The translations under genes were made by a program, and so were the position numbers. The notes beneath the pieces were generated by a model, which was given only the letters and a program-made list of their open reading frames with translations, was not told where the DNA came from and searched no databases. This document shows, one piece after another, positions 33,954 to 46,676 of a stretch of 64,000 bases of DNA. The stretch comes from Ancylostoma caninum (lineage: Eukaryota; Nematoda; Chromadorea; Rhabditida; Ancylostomatidae): the NCBI GenBank assembly GCA_037903475.1, contig JBAJFG010000348.1:310001-374000 (forward strand), read 5' to 3'. Within the stretch, counting starts at the first letter, position 1. Each line of letters begins with the position of its first letter.

Positions 33954-36900
33954 ATGGCCATGGATTTCATCCGTGAGCTCAACACATTTCCTCTGTATGA
34001 TGCCAACAACACGAGATATGAGGACACTTACCGCTATAAGTGAGTTTAGACTGTGTTTCCAGTTTTTACGTCGGCACATATTCTGCAAGATCATCCAAGA
34101 CCACCATTGGCAGTGCTAATTTCATCCGAGATGTGCTATATTTTGGAGGAAGTTGGCATTTTCCAGTAACCTGACTATTTTTTCAATTCTTTTCTACAGT
34201 CAGAAGCACCTGTTGTGTTATGAATAGCCTGTTTTTTTTTTGCTTGGGTATGAGCCTGAGTATGGAACGCTTTGCTGGAAGGGCGATATGAGCAATCTCG
34301 TTATTGGCTAATCTACCCAGCTAACCAGTCGCAGAGCTCAGTCGCACTGCTCTTCTCGGTATAGTGTTTCACATCCATTTCGTAGCGTATTAAAGCATCT
34401 TGCAAGTGTATAAGTGTTCATCAACGTAATACACACCTACAGTAGACGTCAAAGACGGTGGCCCATCCGCGGGCATTCCGGAAGGGCGCTGCGCAACCGC
34501 GCCGCGAGCACCGGGAATGCTGTCGTCTGCCCGCTTATGCTATTCCTAGGCGCTCTTCCTCCCCGGTTCGGTCGAAAATCCTCAAAACGGGTAGTAAAGC
34601 TGCCAGAAATAGCATAACAGCAGCTGAAGACATGGGTTATGGCGCATGCGGCGCGGTTGCGCGGCGTCCTTCCCGAGGCCGTGAATGAGCAACCGCCATT
34701 GACGTCCACTGTACAAAGATTTCCTTTCATGCCTACCCATACATGAATTCTACAACATGCCACGCCTTTTTTTGTGATTGGCACGAAGCAGAAAAGGACA
34801 TTGGAGTGTGTAGCACATCTTTTATTGCCTTTTTTAGCATGGCATGAATAGGAATCATTCATCAAGTGGAAGCGATGCAAGCAATTCACAGACAAAAAGG
34901 CATCTATTCCAAGGAAGACGTCTGATACAGAAAAAATTGTTTTGCATGGATCTAATTTGAATTTGCTTATCGGACAGCGTCGTGTTTGACGCCAAAGAAG
35001 ACGAACCTCGGACAAGAATATTTTATCCAGAAAGGAACATTGAATAAGAAAATCCAATTAGAAGAATGAATGGAAAAATTTAGAATGATGAATTTTCAAG
35101 TGGAATTTATGCTTTCATGTAAATTAGCTACCTCTATAACTTTCTACAGTGCTTTTCTTAAAGTTATATACGATAAAGTCCGAAAGTGCCAAAATCACTG
35201 CCTGATCTCGATCAGCCCCGTCCATCTCATAGGCGAGGAGAAATTCCGCTTGGCAGTTTAAAAATTCCTGACTATTGGCGTGGTACCAAGCTCCCAATTT
35301 CTAATTTTCCGATATGATCCATGATACTTGGGTAAAAGCCCCTTCGTCGTTTTTTTATAATTTCTATTTGATTTTTGTTTTGAGCTCATATTTATGTTTG
35401 ATTTTCGTTTTGAAACCCTGTATCTTCTAGATTTTGTCATGGCGCTACCTTCCAATTAGAATAGGAAGATTATGCAGTCTAAAATTCCTGGAGCAGCGGC
35501 CCCTGTAAATCAGTGTTCAAATCAGAAATCCTCCTGCGGTCTTTCCGCAAGTTTGGCTTAGTCCTTCAGCTCAAGAGACTAAAATTGGAGTCGCGCTTTA
35601 CAGCATCTGTTCCACAAAACTCTTTTAACTGCGATATTGAGTATTGCAGATGTCACTGCTTTCTTTTTCCTACCTATCCATTCATAAATAACCCCTGCTG
35701 CAATGTTGATGGATACACTGGTAGAGGAAGCTGTTCAGAAGTTCCTATACCTCGATCATTGTGAGGCATAGGCCCAGTCTTTGCCTCATGTAGCAACACA
35801 CGTCATCTCCGGCACAGCCAGCCAGCGCATCGGCAGCCTCCGGCAACTGTTTGTCTTTTGAGTAAGAAGGCGCCACTCGGAAACCGAAAACAAGCTAAGT
35901 CTATGCGTTTGTTGTTGTTATTTGTTCGAGTTCCACGCGAAGATCGAAGCGATGGACGACGAGTGAAATCAGAAATGCGCCAGGGACCACTTAAGAAAGC
36001 TATTCGCGCCGAATCTCGACATAAATCGAGTAGGCGCCGAAAAAAGCGTGGACTGCCCGAGATTGAACGGGGAAACGTTGTTGGAATGCTCCGATATTCA
36101 CAGATAATGCAAAATATTCCAGTGTTGGGGATTTTCGAAGAAATCTAGGTTTCGAGGGGGGAGGTCCTAAACATAAATCTAGGATTACAATCACCCATTT
36201 AAATACTTTTGTCCATTTTACGCCCTCTTGAAATATACCATATCACTGCCCTGATATTTACTTTGATTTTTTTTTCCAAAAATTGCGACTCTTTGAAACC
36301 TCAGTTTTTGTCTTTGTAAAACAAATTAGGGGTATAATTGGTGACACCTTGACGTTGGCAAAATCATGGCTCACTTGCCTTCTTTCTGATAACAGATTGA
36401 CTTTATTAAGAAAGTACTGGAGTAAACAGAGCAATCAATCTCCATCCAAGAGTTCCCGTTCGCGGACTCATTGCTTCCCTATTACCCAGAACTGGAATTT
36501 GCCCAGAGAAAAACCTAGCAATCGAATCAGGACTACTGGGTTGGGATGAAATCGCCCATAGCAAGAGATGGATGAGGTCTACCATGAATTTTATTCACAC
36601 CCTTCAATTTGCATCACCCCGTAAATTCTCAAGGAGCCTAACAGCAGAGATATTTCCGTAAATATGCGAACGTTACAGGGATTTTCTTTTCGTGCGTCCT
36701 ATTTCCTGGCTGTAGTAGGTTATTCTTCGCTAGCTACTAAAACGAGATGATCGGGAATTGAATCTGAAGTGGGTATAGGAACTGGCTGCTGCACTTTCGA
36801 GCGCGAGTGAGTGGGAGAAAATAAATGATGGTTCTGATTTCATTTAGACTCTTTGAAAATAAAGGAGCAATGCAAAATTGGACAAAGTACATTTAAAAGA

Positions 36901-39900
36901 ATGCTCTCATCATCTCTCGGTAACTTGATGTTCGCTACAAGATAGCTCAGGTTTTTTTTTTCGTATCTCATAGATTGAATACGGACTAGATATGGGATAG
37001 GGACTAGAAAGAAAGGAGAATAGGGTAATCCGCTACTGCGCAAATAAACAGCATGTTTTACTTGTTTGTTTATTTATTCACTTATTTATGCTTGATGCCG
37101 TACCAAAACCGAAAACCGGAAATACGCAGCCCTGAACTTCAATCGCAATTCTGCCTTTGAAAAAAGTTTTCGCCACGGCTCCTTTTCGTCGTAGGTTGCT
37201 TTTCTACCACGAAAAGGTGAGATCTCCCTTTTTTTGAAGAATTCCACACGCCTTTGTGGAAATACAGGAGCGCATAATGGAGATCCAGAATTTCCTCAAT
37301 TCATTGACATAATCATGTTTTTTGGCACAGGTTCTAGAAAGGCAAGACTATTCACTGTTTGAGACTTTATTCGGATTCACACTTGACACTATCCAGGATT
37401 GAGCGTAATTCTGGATTGAGAAATGCAGGAGTTCCTGAACTCTGGCGCTGTGCGAGCGTCTGGGTTCTAGATTTCTGGTAGATTGGGAATGGTTGAGTTA
37501 CGTCAAGTCAGACATTTTGTTTTAATTTCTCCAGACATTCTCAGATTTCAAACTTCTTCCAACATTCGACTTCCGGTCGTATAGTATAATACAATACTTC
37601 CGCTCATCCCTACTATCTACTGTTCACGAAGAAATCAAATGGTTCCCGATCCCTTTGCTCCTATTCCGTAGTTCTGTACCGTTTTGAAGTTCTCAAGAGC
37701 AGTGAATCATTTCAAGTTATTTCGAAAACTTTATGAGATTTTATTCTTACAAATAATAGCAACATTTTACCCAATCTGAGCTCTGGTGACTGCCTTAAAA
37801 TGAATTTCTCTTATTTTTCATAACTTAAAATTGCTGTTTCAACAGATTTCCATCCTGTCTTTAAATTTTTTTCTGAGACGGATGTTGAGGTGGAGTACAC
37901 TAAATTATCCTTTCTCTGGATGCTGCATGTCTTCGACTTCCACGACGAGAGCTGGTCCGATGGACAGCTGAGCGGTTGGTCTTCCCAGAGGAGGCTGATA
38001 CTCTGACCCTAAAAACAGAAAAACAAACAATGTTTGGAGTCTTACTCATTTTAGTTCGTTTACTCATAATGACATATTTGGAAGTTGCCGAGACAGCTTC
38101 TCTTCTAAAGGTTGTTCTACCGGACCGATGAATTACTACTCTCATGTGCAAATGTTGCTCAGGAACAGTACCTGTCCAACCAATATCAGTGTGTCTTGGG
38201 AAATTTCTTTGGAAACCGATGCGAAAATAAGAGAGCCTCACTAGAAAAAGGCTAGAAAAAAGCCAGCTCCTCAGAGCATGTGGGCCTGGACCCTTGTGAG
38301 ACTTCAATCTCGTGCTCCAATTCTCATTAGGAGAATCATGCTTCTAGTTCAAATCCAGGAATTTAGGTATGCTCTGCCCTTCGAAAGAGTCGATGATCCA
38401 CGCGGATGGACAGTCGATATCTTCCAACGTTACTGGTATCACAGCATCACCGTTTCTATAGTTTACTTCGCCACTATCAAAGGTTAGTCTGGCATTATCT
38501 TTGGTGACTTATTTTCTTCTTGTTCACGACATTATGAAGTTCCATAGTGATTTAGCTGTTCAACGGATAATGGAAAATCGCAAGCCTTTCTCTCTGAAAA
38601 CCACTTTATTCTACTGGAATGGTGCGCTGGCGATATTCAGCATCCTAGGATTTATCAGGTTCTCTGAGGTGAGTCTTGGATCATAATCTTGTACAAAAAT
38701 GTGCTATTGCACTACGCGATGTGCGGGACATAACTATAACGTGAGGCGCTAAGGTTTTCAAAATTGTCTGGAAAGCTATCGGCGAACAAACATTTGGGTG
38801 CGTATTGGGAAAGTACTGTCTCAACAATGGAATATTCATCAAATAGGACAGCGCAACTTATAAAGAAATCCAGATTAAACGCTATTATTGGTTTGATCTG
38901 GTAAATCTATGCGAGCAAGACAAAAGACTCTGGACTCAGACCAATTTTCGGTAGGACCGTAGCAGAGAACCGGAGGGACCAACGAGAGACATGCGGCTCT
39001 TCCGGTTTGCTGCTGCGGGTCTTCCGAGAATTCTTTCGGTTTCGTGCTGCCGTCATTCCGAGTGGCTATGGGATGCACCCGCCGATGACGCAGAAACGTG
39101 CCACACAACACTACTACTCCCTTGGGACCACCGGACGGTGATATCTATGGTTTCATGGTCGCATACACCAATATAACCAATTTCCTACCCCAAAATTCGA
39201 ATCACCATATTTTTATTGGCCGCAACAAAACTGAGCAGCGTACGCAGGAGGGGTATGGTAAAGCTCACTCTATCTCGTGCATTCTGCAGCTGTTCTTTTG
39301 ATTTTCTACTGCTGTTCTTCCAAATCGCTCTGCACACAAATCTATCCTGCTGCAATCCTTCTGAACCTTTTTATCTCTGCGTCTCTAGCTGTTTAGCTAC
39401 ATGGTCTCTTGTTGCTGCGGTCCTTCCGGCAGATTGTCTGAGAAGAATGACCCTGACTCACCCCGTTTGAAGCAGCATGCAACTGAAACATTTCTGAAAG
39501 AAAAAACATAATATGCGGTTACAAAAGAAATCAATAATAGAACAATAATAATAGGGGTGTAAACAGCAAAAAAAAGTTGAAATAGAAGATAAATAAACGT
39601 TGTGAAGTGATTGTTGTGGGATACTGCGTTATTAGTGCGAAATAGGTCGTCCACACATTTCGTTCCTCTTCGTTGCTATCGTTCTATAAATTATAGGTTA
39701 ACTGGATCTGCTTCGGCGCACCCCGATCAAATGTTGCTCTCCGACATTATAATTAGCATCAACTTTTTTCGCACCCACGACATTTTGTGCCGCATTCCAG
39801 CCTAGAATAGAACTTTATGATGGCCTAAATGCGTAAATGCGGCAGCACACGCTATAATTTATGAAATCGGTAGAGTAAAACCAATATTTGCGGCCACGGT

Positions 39901-42900
39901 AATTTACCCGCAACCCCTTTGCCAGTGTTCATCGAGGGATAGCAAGAAGCACATTGACTTCAAAGAAATCGGTTTAGGTTTCTGAGAGCGAATCCACAGT
40001 AGAAAGTTAACCCCAGTTAGGAGAGGTCCCAAACTAAACCCATGAACTTCAATCCTACAAAAATATGCATAATTTAATTTATCATATTTGCACATCATTT
40101 TAAATTCCTGCAGATGTCGTTAGTAACAAATAGGCCCTTTTTGTGGAGAGCTTTTCAAAACTAACTAAAGCTCTCGGAGATTAGAAATTTAATAATTCTG
40201 TACATCAAGAACAAGAGACATTCATCTTAGTGGCGTTCCACGCTCTGAGATACTACATCACTATTCTCAAAATCACCCAACGATGAATTTCTCTTGCTGT
40301 CTGTTCTTTGCAGCGGAAAAATCAACCTTTGTAAAGAATGAAGGGCTACAAGAACACTCCTGAAACTGCTTCGGAAAAAAATTGTCCGCCATTTCTTTCA
40401 CTGACTGCAAGTTGGCATTTAATCATAGCGGTTCTTCGTCACCAATGATGGCCCACCATTCATCAAAGGTGGTCATAACTCAGAATAACGTGCACAAGTG
40501 CCCTGACAATAAGCCTAGTCGACCTCTTCAAAGCAAGGGAGCTACTGGAGAGGATTATCATACGGGAACACTCCCTTCATCAAACAGTGCAATGATATTT
40601 TAATTTTACAAGACTCTCGCGGTTTGACGCCAGAAAAATCTGGACCCTTACCAGTCTTTATATAGGAGGATAATGCTCGTAGATAAACCACTTCTTCATT
40701 TTTTACATAGCTCTTTCTTTCATCTATATTCTGCTTTATTTCATTTGAAAGGAGCAGGAGGTAAAATCATTTAATCAATATGTTTTGAAAATTTTTCGAA
40801 CATTTGGAAAACGTCTCGAAATCCTGACAGTACAGATATCAAACACGGGTTTATTTTCGAAAAGAAATAGGCAAGACAAGAAATTGTCGCTTAAGAGCAC
40901 ACGAAAATGGTCTGGTAAGCTAAAAACCGAATCTCTAGATGGCTGAAGGTGAAATGAATCTGGCTTTCAGTGAACCAAGAACATCTTGCCTGTATCGCTT
41001 GCCAGTTTGCCAGGAAGATCGATGAACTCAAAATATAGCGAAGTCAAGACGAAAACCTATGTACAGTAGGGAAAACATGCAAATAATAATAGAAAATATG
41101 AAAACCAAACGACTAGAAGTGGAACAACACTTCCCAAAGTAGTACTTTATTCACAAGGCTCCAGCTATAAATCTACAGCTCATGTTTTGCAGGATTTCTT
41201 CCAGTCGCTCTACAAGCACGGCTTGTACCGCTCGTTGTGCTACTCATGCCATCCTAATGATGTGGCCGCTTTTTGGAGCTGTCTCTTTGCTTTTTCGAAG
41301 GTGAATTTTTCCCCAATCTCGGAGCAAAAAAAAGCTGTGTTATTGAAAAATCGATGTATTCCTTGCTTATAAATTTGTTATTCAGGTTGTTGAGTTTGGT
41401 GATACGATGTTCATTGTTCTGAGGAAAAAGCCGCTCATATTCCTGCACTACTACCACCATGCAGTTGTACTCATCTACACAATACATTCAGGTAGTAATA
41501 CCCTAACTACAGGAAAACCAGCTAGTTGGGCCCGCTCGCAAGCGTCGCATCATCTGCCGCCTAGCCCTTTGACTTTCTGCCCATCCACGCATTACTTGTA
41601 TTGAGATAAGGAGTATTGAAATTCTCAGTCATGATCGATCCTCCTGTTTTCTATCCAAACCTGCCCAAAGATATGCGGCGCGTGCAGGCGGGACCACTCT
41701 GCTGAAATCTACTAGCTCTGATTGAAATTCTGAGTAAAGTATCGCGAGAATTGTTGAGTACTTTCCTAGGTTGCGAACACGCAGCCTCCGGTCGAGCCTT
41801 CATCACGATGAATTACTTTGCTCATTCTGTGATGTATACGTATTATACGATTGTTGCCTATGGAATAAGACTGCCAAGATGGGTGAGTTCTGGAAGAGCT
41901 ATGCCTGGATGCACCATTGGAGTGATTGGTAATCATACGTACACCCATTGGCTTCATCACCAGTGGGGAGCAGTCGGGTACAAATAACGTCACCTATGGC
42001 AAAATATGTCAATGGGTGGCAAGTATAGAGTGAATCTGGGCAAGCGGACTCGCTTACCATGGGTAATTTCAATGATGCATCGTGGCCCAAAGCTCTAAGA
42101 AAAGGTACTAATGGGTTAACCATAGATATTTGTCTCGATAGGGAAATGTCGTCAAAGAATCGATCGAAAACCTCGGCCTTCCTTTTTTTGAACACTCCAT
42201 GGAAATTAGCATAGTTCTCTTATTCTTCTTAGTCGATGTCTGTTCTGTTTTGCGGAAAATTGATTTGTTAAGAAAAGTGTGACCATTCAAAGACAAAAAA
42301 AAACCGAGACCGTCGAGACAAACATCTGGTTACGAGGAGAGGGAAGAAGAAGGGAATATTCCGGAAGGATTTTAACGTTTACCTTCCATGAATGCTCCTC
42401 AAGCCGTTTCATCCGTTAAGAAGTAGTTTAGTATTTCCATAACGTAAGGTGCGAGGTAGGAGCTGGTGGAATTACATTGCGAAATATTCACCTTTTGAAA
42501 TGATCGAGAACATATCCAGTACATATATTGCATTTCTTAGATAACTTTTTTTCTTTAAATTTCCCAGATTTCCTAGAACTTTTTTCTGCCTCTTTCTGCT
42601 TCTGCCATTTATTTCAACGGCACTTTTATTTAGGTTTCGATGTGCGTCACGACCATACAAACAGCACAAATGCTAGCTGGAATCCTAGTCAGTTACTTTG
42701 TGTACAGAATAAAAACGGAAACTGATTTGCCGTAAGTTCCACACTACACTCTGAAGTTTCTCATCAGAAACAGCAAAGGACAATCCGCTTCTCTTACAGA
42801 TGCCAGCAATCGATGGTGAACCTCTACCTCGCATTTGTCATCTACGTTTCATTCGCTGTACTTTTCTCGCACTTCTTCTATCGGGCATATATCGCCAAGA

Positions 42901-42923
42901 CACGAAAGTCGAAGGCGGAATAA
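33954..42923 (+). CDS. elo-5/6-like: Very-long-chain fatty acid elongase, paralog A
   Basis: ELO-family condensing enzyme: it joins malonyl-CoA to an acyl-CoA in the ER membrane, the first step of fatty-acid elongation. Eight exons: 33954-34039, 38367-38482, 38556-38668, 41193-41300, 41386-41491, 41770-41882, 42634-42731, 42800-42923. All introns are GT..AG. Two in-frame ATGs (33954, 33960) give 287 or 285 residues, normal for the family. From the second ATG, the signatures are K139-V-V-E-F-G-D-T, the histidine box HYYHH at 160-164, N189...H193..MYTYY and Q221-T-A-Q-M. Several hydrophobic stretches fit a multispan membrane protein, and the tail is basic (KTRKSKAE). An upstream ATTTTTAG (ends 33908) could be a trans-splice site. 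The sequence resembles my recollection of C. elegans ELO-5/ELO-6, which make iso-branched fatty acids; that subgroup assignment is an inference. Confidence 0.93.
34440..34711. mobile_element. Tc1/mariner-type MITE, 272 bp
   Basis: The ends CAGTAGACGTCAA and TTGACGTCCACTG are inverted repeats flanked by TA (34438-34439, 34712-34713). Complementarity extends inward past the termini (GGCGCGGTTGCG pairs with CGCAACCGCGCC), so the element folds into a long GC-rich stem. There is no coding capacity. It lies in intron 1 of elongase A. Confidence 0.8.
35858..36148 (+). pseudogene. Basic ORF, possible transposase N-terminal remnant
   Basis: A 96-codon frame rich in Lys/Arg, ending with LPEIERGNVVGMLRYSQ before a stop. 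The last part resembles the first helix region of Tc1/mariner-type helix-turn-helix domains (ERGxVVGxLxxG-like). No catalytic core follows and no terminal repeats were found. It lies inside intron 1 of elongase A, in the sense direction. This could be a chance resemblance. Confidence 0.25.
38669..41192 (+). other. Intron 3 of elongase A, 2.5 kb
   Basis: GC-richer patch at 38960-39170 with a partial direct repeat near 39395-39440. No gene or transposon end was recognised. Confidence 0.6.
41990..42110. repeat. Dispersed repeat in intron 6 of elongase A
   Basis: 42055-42081 (TTACCATGGGTAATTTCAAT and onward) closely matches 5532-5558. The family is otherwise undefined. Confidence 0.4.
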
Positions 42924-43196
42924 GCCGTAGCCTGCCCTGTCAGATATCCTGAAACGGAGCTGCTCCGAGGGTCAAAAGTACAGCATCGCTTAGTGAAAAC
43001 ACTTGTTTCAGTCGAGTAGAAGGAGAATCCTGACGCTTTTAAAGCTAGACCGTAGTCCGCTGCTAGGAATACTGTCTGTACATAGTTACATGCCAAGTGT
43101 ACCATAGAAATCCCGTTGTTTTTCACTATTCCTGTGTTTTCTTTTATTTGGGTATCTGTTGTGGTGCATCATACTTAATATTATTTTCAGGTCCAA

Positions 43197-43202
43197 AATA
43201 AA
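43197..43202 (+). promoter_or_regulatory. Polyadenylation signal AATAAA of elongase A
   Basis: Canonical hexamer 274 nt after the elongase A stop codon. No better candidate is closer. Confidence 0.5.
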
Positions 43203-46200
43203 AATTGTGTACTAGATTCATACTGGTCATTCGACTTCCTCAAAGCACCATCTTCGCAGTCTCAGGAGACATTCAATCTCCGTCTTGTGTTTATTTTTTG
43301 CATGCATCTAAGGGTTTCCACAACAACTGCAATTTGATCACACGCCGAGAACGAACTTTTCTTACGAAACAGCATGAATAACACAGTCATAAACATGAGA
43401 AAGAGTAGTACTTTTCATGTTCTTAAAGGCAGCACCCACGAAAGTTTTTGACATTAGGATCTTAGCAGATTTCGGAGGTATTGGGAGAGCTCAACACTTT
43501 CTCAAAGGCAAAACTTTCCTTTAGTCTCAAAAACACCGTTTTTTGACGTTAATTATTTAGTTAATTTTAACAGGAGTGGTCGAGTTGAGCGAGCAACGGG
43601 ATGAGGACCGATGGCAAACTGAACGGATCCTTGCAGAATCACTTATTTCTTCTGAATTACAGCCTATACGCACTGTAGCAAAACAAATAACCATCGGAAA
43701 ATTAGTACCACTCAACAAAGAAGTCAATTGAAGATGCAAGCACCACGGAATTCCCTAACAAACAAGAAATGAGAGAAATTTTTTTGTCAGAAACTAACCC
43801 TAGCAATAGTCAAACAGCTACAATTACTATAGAATTCTAGTCAAAAAAATTATTGGACACTAAAAAATTGAAAAATGAAGGAAATCTGCATAATTCTGGA
43901 AGAACAACGAAGAAGTTCTTTTGGGGAGGCGATGTTTTGACAAATAGATAAGCTGTTAATCGGTGTTTTCCGCGCCCCAAAAAGAGTTTGATGCTCTGAC
44001 CGTAAAAATCAGACCACGAAAACAAGTATAATCAGCTGAGGAAAAGTCCGTCTGGTCCTAGGAGAACCTGCCATAAGTAGGTAAAAGGACACTTTCAGTG
44101 TAGCTCGTACGGCAGGAGTACCCCCTGAGCCCAGGGTTTTTCAAAATTGTGAACATGGTCGAGAAAAAAGAAATTTTTCATGCCTTTAACTGAACAAGGA
44201 ATGATAAAGGATTGGCAAGAGAGAAAGGATCAATGGCAAGATTACAGTATCACAAGAAGGAGAGCACCTGTTGCTATATATAGATCTTTCTCCTGGTATG
44301 AATGGTGTCCCATGTTTCCGAGCTCTTTTCTCCATCACCACGCTTATGGACGCTTTCTCGCCATTTGAACTTGGCGCCACGCGCGTCGCCCAGATTTTCG
44401 AAATAGGTGTAATGGTTGCTATGTTTTATGGACAGATGCGTAGAGGAGACACTACGTGTATATGTGCTCCAAGATCTTCGCACTGCGTGCACAAATTCCA
44501 CCGAATTTTCATGCAACGCCTAGAAGACGAATAGAACACCTCATTACAACGCCTAGAAGACGAATAGAACACCTCATTAGAGTTTCAACCTACATATGTA
44601 CATATTTTAGTGCACACTACTATAATAAGATAATATTTTTAGAATATTAAGATACATATTTCTAGAACTTCTTGCCAAATTCAGTTGAACAAAGCTATTA
44701 GAAGAACACTTCTCGACAACTTCCTTGTTTGGGAACAATCGTGCATATAAGGGCACAGCACAGAGTTCTAGACGTCCTTCATCTTCCTCGTACATGCGGA
44801 CATAGTTCGTGGAATTATCCAGCCCTCAATTATGTTCGGCCCTCTCATACATTCCGAGAAAATATCAACAATTTATGCATGCAAATAACATCCTTTAAAC
44901 CCACAGCGCAATAATTGTAAGTGAATGCCACCACTTCTATTGAGTGTGGAGAAAGGAACCAAGCTTCTTGGACGCTCTCAAAAAATTCCATTTACCTACG
45001 AAAGACTTCGCTAGGATTCCATTATGTGATGCAGAATATTCTATCAAACAAGCGCAAAAAACTGCCACCAAGATTTCTACGGGTTGGGAAACCAGTTCGG
45101 AGATCACTGGAATTCTCTTCCAATATTTGCTGCGATTTTATGCGTCACTTTTGCTATCATGTCACTGCAGCCTGTTGCTGTTCCCCTCCAGGGAATTTGC
45201 GGCATCGCTCACATTTTGTCGCTAGAAAAAGGGGCACCAGCCTCTCAGCACGTCAATCTTACTTAATGAAATTTGAGCAAAAACCCTTGAATGCGCCGCT
45301 ACTCGATAGCTGCTTCAGTTTGTGAGTGGGGAGGGGAGGGGGTGAACATTCAAGAACTTTCCTCTTGAAAAAAGTAGAAATAAGGCGATTTTGATGTTAA
45401 TGAGTGCATAAAAACATATTTCACTATGTAGACTCTATGTACTTAAGAGTAAGGTAAAGGAACGAAGCCTGAAATGGTCACATCAAGCGAATAAATTCAA
45501 ACCTTCATATCATTACATTACTATCAAAATTTTTCTTCTCTGCTTTGTATTCTCCAGCAAAAGCACGGAGAAAGAGAAAGAGGAAAGAAATACCTCCGCA
45601 GTCAACACGAAGGCTGTCTTGATATGTATGTACAAATGAATAAATGGAGTGAGGACTTCCCGCGAATATATGTGACTGGATCCTTTGCTTCTTTTTTTTT
45701 TCTTGATAACTCCTGCACAACCTCATGGGCACGAAGGAAATTGCCAATTCCAACATGAGACGACCACAAACCAAGAACATCTACATATAATATCTCTTAC
45801 ATCTCTACCGAGTTCAGAAAATATCAAAACAAACATGATTTTCGAAATTTTCAACTCGGCGTCACCTTCTTCTTTTTATGATGGTATCATCATAAACAAC
45901 CTGGCAAAAGCTGAGCAAAACAAAACTCAACTCAGCCTCCCACGTCAACAATCATTACTCTGAAACCTTCCGAAATGTTGTGAGACCAATTTTCCACTGA
46001 CAAATAATGTTTATAAAACCTCCCAATGGGGTTTTATTCACGCATTTCCAATTAGGGAGCGAAAACGAAACTGAACACCAGCAACTCATAGCTTTCGCCA
46101 TGGTTTTTGTTCGTTATGGGAACTGGAAACGAGTGTAAATGAATCAAACATCAGAAAAGGCAGTGGTGTGCAACTCCCTGGGGAGTGCTACATCTGACAG

Positions 46201-46676
46201 CATCCTTTTTCGGACACCGGCGGGAGTCAGCTAAATTTAGGGACTGACTTCAAAAGAAATATGCAGTAGCTACCCTAAATATGAACATAGGGGGTAGACC
46301 GCGGTGGCCATCATTTGTTGACATGAGTGTTTCTCATTTCAGAAACAATGATTCATATTAGAACATGTCACAGTATCAGTGTGGAGGAAATGAGGATGTA
46401 CATATATGCTGTCTTATACATTTATTGAAACTTGAAGCGATAGGTTTATTTTGAAATCCAGCGCGGTTCTGAGTTCTGACATGGAAATGAAAATATGAAT
46501 GAGATTTCCCTGTGCTTGGATGATGGCCAGGCATATGCGGAAGTAAAATTTCAAATCCCGTAAAACCTAAAACGGAAAACGAAGGGCCAAAAATGCGCTG
46601 AAAGCGTAAAACGGGAAACGGAAAATTCCGCACACCCCTGATGATGGCACAGTGGAGCACAAGGAGTGATGTAATA
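43203..46676. other. Intergenic, no supportable gene
   Basis: Contains a fragment of the AAAGGCAGCACCCACGAAAG repeat at about 43426 and the short tandem duplication at 44514-44579. The frames are unremarkable. Confidence 0.45.
44514..44579. repeat. Perfect 33-bp tandem duplication
   Basis: 44514-44546 is repeated exactly at 44547-44579 (unit starts CAACGCCTAGAAGACGAATA). This looks like a recent slippage event. Confidence 0.95.

Larger units (their letters stand above)
34040..38366 (+). other. Long first intron of elongase A
   Basis: 4.3 kb, compared with 53 bp for the matching intron of paralog B. It holds the MITE at 34440-34711, a possible transposase remnant at 35858-36148 and otherwise unrecognised AT-rich DNA. 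The 202-codon - strand frame (35057-34449) reads through the MITE and is probably spurious. Confidence 0.7.

Noticed and set aside
34449..35057. 202-codon - strand ORF, longest in the window
   Set aside because: It reads through a MITE and lies antisense in an intron. It has no domain and no splice or start context, and its second half is composition-driven.
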